Below, in pieces: positions 26,301 to 37,635 of a stretch of 64,000 nt of DNA. The stretch is from positions 1,302,001-1,366,000 of the forward strand of contig NW_026267104.1 of assembly GCF_014633365.1 (NCBI RefSeq), in the 5' to 3' direction. Each line of letters begins with the position of its first letter. Positions within the stretch are counted from its first letter, which is position 1. The notes below the pieces were generated by a model. That model worked only from the letters and a program-made list of their open reading frames with translations. It did no database searches and had not been told where the DNA came from. The DNA is from Diospyros lotus (taxonomy: Eukaryota > Streptophyta > Magnoliopsida > Ericales > Ebenaceae). The position numbers and the translations under genes are program-made.

Positions 26301-29300
26301 TCGGAAGGGAAAAGAGAAGGTGGTGGATGATGCACTCTCTAGAAGAGAAGAAAAAGGAAATTGTTAGGCCATTACTGCAGTCGTTCCAGATTGGGTGAAA
26401 GATATATCTGCTAGCTATGAAATGACTGGTTGGGCGGAGGATCTCTTGGCTCAACTAGCAATTCAACCGCCCAGTAAACCTGGTTATGCACTATCTACTG
26501 GCTTAATCAGGTTTAAGGGTAGGCTGCTGGTTAAGGAAGATGAGCAGCTAAAGGACCAGATCTTGTGGTCCTTACACAACTCTCCTTTGGGGAAACATTC
26601 AAGCCTAAGAGCTACCTACCACAAGGTGAGGCAGCTGTTCTTTTGGCCTGGCCTTAAGAAGGATGTGACTGCTTATGTGTTGTCATGTGCAGTCAGTCTA
26701 TCAGCGCTGCAAATATGAGCAGGTCATCTCTGGCTTACTGCAGCTATTGGATATACCTGAGTAGGCTTGGGTGGGAATCTCTATGGATTTTTTAGAAGGA
26801 TTGCCCAAGTCAGAAGGCAGAGATGTTATTCTGGTGGTGGTCAACAGACTTACAAAGTTTGCTCATTTTTTGAGTTTGACTCACCCCTTCACAGCCCAAG
26901 AGGTTGCTCGAATATTTTTGGACTCCATTGTCAAATTACATGGGGTTCCTCAATCTATAGTATTTGACAAGGATAAGATCTTTACTAGTGTTTTTTGGCA
27001 AGAACTGTTCAAAAGTTTTGTGGTTGGATTACATATGTCCACATGTGGGTGATATGGTTTACCTGGGGGTGAAACGTTTTCAGCAGCATTCATTTTCTAA
27101 TTCCCCTGCCTCTAAATTGAGTCCTAAATGCTATGGGCCTTTTCTAGTTGTGGCCAAGGTTGGGAAGGTGGCCTATCTTTGCAGCTGCCAGCTGATGTGA
27201 ATGTCCATCCTGCTTTTCACCTAGCTAAAAAAATCAATGGGAGCTAATGAAGCCACTAGTATGTCACAACCCTAGGGTTTGGCTAGGGTTGTGATAGGAA
27301 TTTGGAGGGAATTAGGAAAGAGAAAGCAGAAAGGGGGGGAGATATAGAATTGAAATAGAGAGAAATGGGGAGGAAAGAGAAGAAGAACCAAGAGAGATAA
27401 TTAAGAGAGAATAGAGTTTGAAATTCATTCTTCAATTCAAGCATGCCAACAAACTCCTAATAGCAGCCTTATATAGGCTTCATTGCCTTCTAACAGCCTA
27501 ACCACTTGCTAACAATATATCCTAACAGTTATTATAAACCTATTACAAGATTACCCCCTTTATTATATTCCTATTACAGCATTGACCCTCCTATACTCCT
27601 AGGTACATGACATAGTACTAATCTTTGATGCCTCGACAAGATAAGGAAGGAGGTCCAACAGAGTCATGATAACTAAGCTTTGATGGCTCGATGCTGTAAT
27701 TCCTATCATTGTATTGAGGTTCCCCAACAATTAAACCATCTGCCCCTATCAATAATTTTGCCACATTTTCGTCTCGTTCATCAGAATTTTTATGAAGCTC
27801 ACTCTCAACATTTTTCTCCTCCACATCAGCAACATCTTCTTCTGTTAGCTTATTGGGATTCACTCTTGCTGAATGGTTGTCAGAATTCATCCTCTTCTGG
27901 TTAGAATTTTCAGAATGATCATCTGCCACATTCCTTCTTGGTTTGTCGAAGAATTCTGCTAGAAACTTGTAGTTGTACTCCTTCTTCAGTTGCTCTATGT
28001 TAAGGAAATCCTCTTTGTTAAAACTCCCATGATAATCCTCAAAGTATTCGGCAGGAAAACTGTAATGATACTCCTTAGATAGTATCATTGCAAACTCTTG
28101 CAACTTTTCACGTTTCATTTGGCCGAATTCTTTGCTCGATTCATGTACCACACTTCTTGTTCCTTTGTCCAATTGGCTAATCCCCATCTCCAACTTCTTT
28201 TCCCATGCATAAGGCTTCTGGCCAAACTTCCCCTGATGTCTATCTCCAGCTGAACATGCAACATCCTTCTGCTGCAAGTTAGGCTCCCATGGTCTCATGC
28301 AGGCTTTGCTCGTCATGGCAGAAATTTCACGAATTGGACAAGCCACAGGCCAAGAAATCGAAGTGTTGTCCATCCTAAATCCCCACACTTCTGTTTTGTA
28401 ACTGTCTCACCCAATCACCTCTAAAATTGATCCAATAAGTGGCAAATTGCAGCCACTGTTATGCTTCAAGGTAAGTCTATTGTAGCAGCGAAAGAAATCG
28501 CACACTTACAGCGATTTGATCGGCCTTCTAGAGTTCCCTAGATCTCCATCCGAAGTGTGAATGAATCACTACAATGGTCACCTTCACAACCGAGATCGCT
28601 GAAGTCACGGAATTGATCTAGATCGCCTGCTGATCCTGGTTTCCATAATCGCCTTCAAATTCCGAGAGTCAAGCTCCTTGCGTTGGAATCAATTGGCCAA
28701 GCCGTCTTCCAATTCCAAGCCTCAAACATCAGCTAACCTCACCTCCTTGTGCGCTAAACTCAATTTTTGAGATTCAAACAGAAATTAATCAACTAATCAA
28801 CAGAAAAAAAAACAGTAGAGAACTAACGCGGGTAGGGGGTTCGCCCAGTTGTTGGAAATGACGACCAAGGACCTTGCTCTTGTCAGTCCTCTTGAAGATT
28901 GAATAGCCAGTGTCGGGTTACCAATTCAACTCCCTGAAACACCTCCTGAAAGTTCGATTAATTTTGTTGCCACTAGGGATCGCCTAACAATTGGTTGATT
29001 TCTGCAGCCTAGGGATCGGAAACCAACGAGCAAAAGAAATCGGAGAAATTCGCCTCTCACAAAGGACTCCACCTACATGTTCGAGCCCGAGAATTACTGA
29101 AATCGCAGCCATGGTCAACCTCCTGCTCGCCTCCAAGAAAATCGATCAACTCTTCCCCTTATATGAGTCGTCTAACTTCCCTTCAGAGACGTCTTATGTG
29201 TTCTGTGCCTTCTTCGATTAGCTCCGTTGCCGTCCTTCAACGTTGCCTCAATTTCAATTAATTGGCTCGGCGATGAAAATTATCTCCTCGTTCAATCGAC

Positions 29301-32300
29301 GCTAATATGGCCGTCAAAAATCGCTCGAGGCTCTGCTTTGATCGCACCTTCCTTCTCGCTATTTACTCACGATCAAAGTGAATTCAAGATCGCCAAAGGA
29401 GTCTCCACCCGATCACCGACCACTGGTTGGAATTCACCTGAATTCTTGAATCGATCTTGATTCCTTTCGAAGGCTTGCACTCGCTTATCACACTGTAACC
29501 AATGGAACTCGTCGGAGTCCTTATACTCGCTGGAATCGCCCAAAGTCTTTGCTTTATCGATTCAGCCGAGAGTCGGCATGGGAATCAACTACTACCAATT
29601 GCAGGAATTATAGCCAAGGAACCTGGCTAGCTCATCGCCGAAATCCGCCTAATTGCAATCGCCAAGGGAAATCACTCACCTCACAGTAGTCGCCTTGAAG
29701 CCTCCTCGATCTAGAGCTTAATCACTGAAATTTATTTCACCGGCCTCATCAACTGAAATCAAACCTACAACCAAGGATTGACTGCTCTGATACCAATTGT
29801 TATTGCCCTAGGGTTTGGCTTAGAGTTGTGATAGGAATTTGGAGGGATTTAGGAAAGAGAAAGCAGAAAGGGAGGGAGATATAGAACTGAAATAGAGAGA
29901 AATGGGGAGAAAAGAGAAGAACCGAGAGAGAGAATTAAGAGAGAATAGAGTTTGAAATTTATTCTTCAATTCAAGCATGCCAACAAACTCCTAATAGCAA
30001 CCTTATATAAGCATCATTGCCTTCTAACAGCCTAACCACTTGCTAATAATATATTCTAACAGTTATTATAAACCTATTACAAGATTACCCCCTTTATTAT
30101 ATTCCTATTACAGCATTGACCCTCCTATACTCCTAGGTACATGACACAGTACTAATCGTCCTTCAACGGATGAAGATCTTATAGTGGAAATTGAGCCCTT
30201 GGCTGTCCTGGAGAAATGGGTGATTTATCAGAATATACTGCCCATTACCCAAGTTTTGGTGCAGTGGTCTCATTTGCATCCAGACCACACCACTTGGGAA
30301 TACTTGCTGGACTTAAGCAATATTTGAGGATATTTGAGGATGGCCCAACTACTGTGATTTCTTGGGGGCAAGAAATATTTTGAGGGGGAAATGTCACGGC
30401 CCTAGGGTTATAACAGTAATTACAGCTTATTGCAATTACTGCATTGTACCTTGCTGTAATATTTTTGCTGCTGTTACAACTTGTACCATTCAGTTACAGT
30501 TACAACTGTAAGCTAGAAAGCCTATAAATAGGCTACTACTTGGAGGATGGAAATTCATTGTGAAATAACAGAATTCTTTCCCTCTAAAAACTTAACTCTT
30601 CTCTGTCTCTGTCTCTGTCTCTCTCTCGATTTCTTCCGAAATACCTAAAGACACCCTAGGTCAGGTCTAGGAACCTGACATCAATTTTGGCTTGACAATT
30701 GGTGTGGGTATAGGCTGTTGTGTGTGATTTGTTTTCTTACTTTTCTAGTACATTTACTGGTAGAAATCAGCAAAAAGTGAGTTTGGTTCCCACAGTTCAG
30801 ATGTAATCTCTAGGATTGGAAATCTAATTCCTTTACAGTTCTTTTGACATTCTTAATTCTTATTGGGAGGATAGATGGGTTTTGCTTTGGATGAGTACTG
30901 GACTTTTTTGGTTCACTTGGTCTATGAATCTTTATGTGTTCTTTTCCTTTTTATATGTTGTGAGCAATGCTAGATTCTGTGAAACTTTTTTGGATTCTTG
31001 GAGCTGGGAATGTTCCTAAAGGAGGTTGATTGCTCTTTGGAAGCTGATTCTTTTTGCATCATGTAACATATTTGGCACAAAAACAACTGAAAGGTTCTGC
31101 TGACAGTGAGTCTGAATTTTTGTATTAAGGGTACAACTTCCGTTACCTCTTTTTTCGTAGCTTGAGGATCTTTGTTCTCTCAAGTCTGTTTTTATTTTCA
31201 TCAATGAAATTTTGCTATCAGTAGTCTTTGGTAGTCTTTTGATAGGGTTCACCCTCTGTCAGTTTTTGTTGTTTTTTTGTTTTTTTAAGATGCTTATTGA
31301 AAAAATGTTTTCTGCAACAATTAATAGATGTTACAGATTAATGGGGGTGCAAAAAGTTCTATGAAGTATGGCATGTTTGATGCATTTTTGGTGACTGATT
31401 TATGCCTATACTCATTATACATTGTTGTGGATTTTGGATTTTTGTATTTTGATGAAAATTTTTAACTTCCTTCATATGTAGTGTAGTTCTTTGGTACTGA
31501 TGAGATGGGCCTAATCCTAGGTCTTGTATATCTCCTTGCATAGACATGAGGGCGGGAAGTTCTATCCTGGTACAGGTGCTGCTCATGACGTAAGTTCATT
31601 CTTCATTCTCTGCTTGTCCTCCTCTCTTGAAGTACCTGTTTGTGATATCAGTAGACAATTCTTTGTTTAGTTTTTGGTTGAGAACACATTTTTTTTGGCA
31701 AGACATACATACAGCCCGGTACTTGTCACAAGACACATTTTTGGCTCCTGGTAAGGCTGACATGAGATGTCTTAATGATCTTGAACATTGTAAGTGTTTT
31801 AATTGTTTTAATTTATATTCTTGTGCTGATTCCATGTAGTTTAGAACTCTTGTTTTCCTTATTAATTTTGTTTCACTGTTATTTTTAAGTGAATTCTTAG
31901 ATACAGATGAAAAAAGATGGGATTATTTACTAAAATAATTGTCAAGAACGTTTTTATTTTATATCTGACATAAAGATTAGTAAAAGTGCATCCTCAACAC
32001 GAGGCTCCCTGTTTTGTGGGTGTCTAGGACAGGGGTGGTTGTACATAGCCCATCACTCCCGCCCCCCCAGAGGGGCTGATTCCACAACTTTGAACCCATG
32101 ACCTTCTTGTCACAAAGGAGCAACCTTATTAGTGTTACCAAAGCTCGCCCTCATCTTCCACAAGAGTAGTTTATCTTCTTGTGTTAGGATATTGGCTTAT
32201 ATGTGCGGTTTAAAATTCAGTCACTGGATCTGTGTCAGTATATATCAAACAATGTGGCAATTTCTTCTTGTACCTCGACCAATTTATGGGGTGGGCAACA

Positions 32301-33350
32301 TAAATCTGCTCTTATTTTTTACTTTTTAGCATTTTAAGACATCTCATTGACTCCTTATGAAGCATATTAGAAGATACTGACTATCAACAAGGTAAGTGAA
32401 TATATAGGGATTGTTGCTCGAAAGCTTTTGGGCTGGGGTTCAAAATTTGGGTTTTGGATATCTGTTGCTCTACTTTTTATATGAAGTTAAAGAAGCTGAG
32501 GAGCTACAGAAGTAGGGTGCTTATGGCATCTGTCATGTGTGATGTTGGTAGTCATCTCTTGATGAATTTTTCACTTCATTCCAATGCATGTTTGGTTGGC
32601 TCTGCCCAAGATTTAAAAAAGGTCCACCTGCATCCTTGTAGCTAGAGGCCTCAGTGGAGCAAAGAACAGAAAGATCAGTTATGTTATTCCTTGGTATTGC
32701 CTTTTAATACCTTGGGAGGGAGGAACATGATAAGGTACTTGTCATTGTGATAACAGTTGAAGAGTTAGTAGCCTTGGTGTAGGGTTCAAGGAAGTTTCCC
32801 AATTAAATGATAGTTCAATATATGAGACTTGGCTCTTATGGCTTTGCGGCTAGATGCAAGCTACCCTCCATCCTGCTCAGAGTTGGTTCCCTTGTACTTA
32901 CTCTAGCAGGCTTCTATTGACTAAAAAGGGTGTACCTAGTGCACAAGGGTTTCCACTTTGCGAGAGTTGGGAGATGGTTGTTTTTGTAAGTAGTCTTATC
33001 CTTGTTTTTTTCCCAACTCAAACCTGTGACCTTTCATTATAAAGAAGCAAGCTTACCTTTGCTACCAAGGCTTTTGTTGGTTGGTTGAATAAATCGTGAG
33101 AATCAAACTAGAACTAGATGTGTATTTGTTGTTTATAGAGGATTGGGGGACCTTGGTGCACAGTATAGCAGTTTGGTATCTATTTGATAAGACTGAAAGT
33201 ATGAATTAAAAAGTTCTAGTATCAATTCTTTTATAAAATAATAGATTTTTTATTTCAAAAATTTCAAAATAAACCTGTTAGAGAAAAAAATGAAAATTTG
33301 AATTACCTTCTAGATTTTTCTATTAATTTTAATTCTCATTGTAGAATTAG

Positions 33351-33382
<32 letters not shown>

Positions 33383-36300
33383 CAACTCTTGTAGTCTGAA
33401 TTCCTATTTGATTAGTAGATGAATGGTTTTATGGTGGGGAACATTGCGCAGAGTTTTGGGTTTAAATAGTAAAAGGGTAACTTTCATGCTTTCTGGCTAA
33501 ACGCTGAAGCAATGGTAAATTAGTCAAGAACCAAATCCCACTACTTTTTTCCACGAAACAAAGAATAATATATCATTAAGAAATCCCATCAATTTTATGC
33601 ACACATTTCTAAGGACCTCTAACTCCCTTCCGAGGGAAAATGCAAATCCTATGACCAACAAGTGGTGTAACCTTTGTGCTGGCTTGGGGAATCAGTGCTT
33701 CCTTTACTCGTTGGAGTAGTGAGTGGTATAGTTTAGAGAGGGCTTCACTAATTCACAATAGTTACTCAGCTACTATAACCTGGATCGATTTGGGCTTGCT
33801 CCTATTGTGTTCCACTGCAACAAAGGAGCCATCATCTTCATTTACCAAACCTGAAGTCTTCCACCCTACCTATTTCCATCTTTTTCATCAAGTTATCGAT
33901 CAACTAAACATGGAAGAAGAAAATGGCTGATACAACCAGATTACATGCTATATTTTTCTGTACTTTTGGTTAAAGAAAGAATCTTTCCTCTATTTTTTGC
34001 CCTCTAATTCTTTTATTTACCGTATACTCCTTTTTTACATGACTAAGCCCATTTTTGGTGGTGCCTTTCTTAGGAATACATTCATTTTATAAAAAGTAAG
34101 ATTCACACTGAAATACCAGATTGATAGGCCAATGAACATCATCATCTCTGTTACAATATGTATGGTAAAACACAAAGTGTCTAAAATCCTATGACTCCAG
34201 TCCCAAACAAGCATGACAATGTTATCCCAAAAGCCTTCGGCATCTTCATACCCATGAGACCTGATTTCTTGTTCTGGTGCTGATGTTTGTGCACCACTTT
34301 TATTTTTTTATTTTTTCCCATTTTAAACTTTTCCCGTTAGAGAGTGAGCCTTGGTAGCAACAATAAAATTGCTCTTTTTAATTGAAAGGTCATGAATTCA
34401 AGTTGTGAAGACAGTCTGTATAAAAAATAACTATCCATCTACCTTTGTAATGTGTGGAGCCTTGTGCACAGGGAACACCCTTATAGTTTTAACTTCTTCC
34501 ACATTTATTCTTGCAGTCTCTCATTGAGCCAGTTGTTGCATCTTTTTTTAATCGGTGTTGTATATTTCTTGAACCTTTCAATGTTTGTAGTCTCTTCATG
34601 TCTTAACTTCTAGATGTTTGCCACTTAATGCTTATATTCTTGAATCCTTCCATTTAGCCTGTCCTCGAGGATATTTCCAAATTAATAAGCATGCCTGTAA
34701 CAGTTTCTACCCTGTGCAGGTTGGTACCAAGGATGCAGAAGGATATTGTGTGAATATCCCATGGAGTCGTGGTGGAGTTGGTGACAATGATTATATTTTT
34801 GCATTCCAGAATGTTGTGCTACCTATAGGTTATTTCTTCTTCTTCTTTTTAACTACAATAGAAAGAAAAGGATATTGCATAGCTTTAAATGGCATTTAAT
34901 TGCAGCTTCTGAGTTTGCCCCTGATTTTACCATCATATCTGCTGGATTTGATGCGGCAAGGGGTGATCCCCTTGGCTGCTGTGATGTAAGTACTTCATTC
35001 TTGGCTCACTATGTCTTAAATGATTGCCATTTATTAAGGGTGTCTACATAGTCTGTTGGATTATAAGATGTGAGACTTTTGATTCTCTTTCTAGGCATTT
35101 TTAAATTTAAATGTCCAGGAGGTGCTTTGGGGACCGTAGGAGTCTGTTACATGGACTGGGGTTGCATGGGTGTCAGGTGTGAGTATTTGTCTGGAAGTGT
35201 CAGATTGATGTAATTCTCATGTCCAAGAACACTAGAAATCATATATACTTTAAAATTTTATGTACATTTTTGAGATTTATCTAACAAAATGGTGTTCATA
35301 AACTAGCCTACACATCATGTTTATTGAGCCTATGTTTAGTCATGTTGGCCTCAGTATCCCCTTTGTCTCCCAAGGGTCAAGTATTTGGCATTTGTAGTTC
35401 ACCCATTTAGAAGTCAATGTAACATAATAGAAGTATCTTGACCACTTTTGTTGTCAGACCACATTGCTTGGATGACTTTCTCTGGGCATTCTTTGGATAT
35501 ACTTTAATGTCTAACTAAACAATTTATGATTGGACTCTTGGATGGCCATACTTAAATGCCTAACTCAAAATTGATGGATGACGATTGGTGTATCATTTCA
35601 TTTTTCAGTAGGATAAACGGATCCAAAGATTATTCTAGGCCACATTTTTTGTTGTAGGTGACTCCTGATGGCTTTGCACAAATGGCACATATGTTGAGTG
35701 CTCTTTCTGGTGGGAAGTTGCTTGTTATTCTTGAGGGCGGGTTTGTGATTACATTTTGATCCTTGATTTTAGTTAATTAAGATTTTTTCTTTATGTGAAC
35801 AATGAATATGCGTACTTGTGTGCAGATATAATCTACGATCAATATCATCTTCTGCAACTGCAGTGATTAAGGTCAGTTATTTTTTTCAATTCTTAATTCT
35901 AACATGATTATTACCATTTAATCTTTATATCATCTTCATCATCATCCTTCAGTGCCTTAAGCTGTAATGCTTGGGTGGATTGAGCTATTGTTCCTTAAGA
36001 GTGCAAGATTATTTCAGTATATAGATTGAAGATGTGGTATACTTTGTATTTTTAAATATGGTACAAAGAGGTAGATTTTTATAAATTACAGTATTAGAAT
36101 GTAAGGAATACTTCTAATGATTTTTCTTTTAATAATTAGGTATCTGATAAGATAATCAATGTATTATATTTTTTATTCATATTAAGTTTCTGAAAATATT
36201 TTATGGAGCATGATGGTAATTTCATAACATTTTACCAGGTAAAACACACCTTTTCATATTTTGAATTCATTATAATTAATTTTTCACTCCTGAGAAAGCC

Positions 36301-37602
36301 TTTTAACAATAAATATGAAAAAACTTTGGAATGCTTTTTGGCCACTAGGTTCACCATTTCTGATGTATGCAGTATGTTTGGCAATTGAGTAAAACTGCAA
36401 TAGAACATACTGTTCTGGAGCCAAATAAGTTATCTGTCCATCCAGCACCAATGCCTTTAGATTTTCATTGATTAAGTTGGTAACTCTGCGATTGCATAGA
36501 CCCCCCCCCCCCAAAAAAAAAAAAAGCTTCTCAAACTGCTCTTTCTGCAAGCTGTCTGTTGTAAGGGTGGGAAAGTGTAATGAGCTGACATGAAACTGGT
36601 CATTTGAAATCTTAATTTAATCATTCATGTCCTCCTATACAACATTTGGTATATGTTTAACTTCACGTTTTTGGCAAGATCTTTCAAGAATTTTGGAGTT
36701 TGGTAACATTACATGGTCTTAATTAGTGGAAAGGAGTATAATTTGATTTTTGCAATGTACACTACAAACATTCTTTGTTTTTTGTTTTCTGTATTGTTCT
36801 TTTTCTTTTTTCTTGAGGGAGGGATGGGTCTTTTATTCTGATTGAAAAAGGTGAAATCCGTTTACTTAACATGAGTTTTGTAAAAGTTATAGGAGAGCCT
36901 TAGTAGCTATGGTGAGGTTACCCCTCTGTGACCAGAAGGCATGCGTTTGAACTGTGGAAACAACCTCTTTGCAAAAAAGCAAGGGGAAGGCTGTGTGCAA
37001 AATATGACCCTTGCAAAGCACTGAGCCTCATGCATTGGGGATGCCCTTCTTTATAGGCATGTGTTTGGGCAGGACCACTTAGTTGAAATTCAGGAAAAGG
37101 TCGAAGCATTTGGAAACCAACTGTAGGTGATGCTGGTTTTTTAGAATGTTTTGTTTAAGGAAATTGATTTTTGAGTTCTAACTTCTAAAATCACAAAAAA
37201 TATTTCTGCACAAACTTTCTTGATGCGTGTGTGCTGTGTATTGGAATTAGTCCTGTCCCTGAATGATGTCATAATGCTGTGTTCTTGGATGTGTGTGTGT
37301 CCAATACATGGATATTCGTGATGTGTCCTGTGGATTTATTATAAAGTTATGAGTGTACTATCTTCCATTCAGTGCTCTTTTGTGACTTTTCATCTATGCA
37401 ATGAAGGTCTTGCTTGGTGAAAATCCCAGATGTGAAGAGAATGTTGTACCATCTAAATCTGGATTGTTGACTATTCTTGAAGTCCTGAAAATTCAGTTGA
37501 ACTTCTGGCCTTCACTGGAATCCATCCTTTTGAAGTTGCAGTCACAATGGGGAACACATGCTCTTCAGGATAGAAGTAAGTGTAATTCCTTTCTGTAATT
37601 AC

Positions 37603-37635
<33 letters not shown>

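Larger units (their letters stand above)
22063..30680 (+). mobile_element. Ty3/gypsy LTR retrotransposon, decayed, with nested insertions
   Basis: 5' LTR 22063-22332 and 3' LTR 30392-30680 are plainly homologous. Their termini are TGTCACGG...CCTGACA, with the 5' copy mutated to TA at its start. A polypurine tract (TTTTGAGGGGGAA) precedes the 3' LTR, and a degenerate Met-tRNA primer site (TTTGATATCAGAG) follows the 5' LTR. Flanks ttaat/tcaat look like a 5-bp target duplication with one change. Coding relics in order are gag with zinc knuckle [14 protein letters not shown] (last Cys lost), protease [16 protein letters not shown], RNase H ([20 protein letters not shown]), integrase ([34 protein letters not shown]) and a chromodomain-like end ([16 protein letters not shown]). 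Numerous stops and frameshifts make it inactive. Confidence 0.88.

Noticed and set aside
28991..29460. Two plus-strand frames of 76-77 codons
   Set aside because: They fall in the leader of the minus-strand LTR element A and have no recognisable motif or match to element B.
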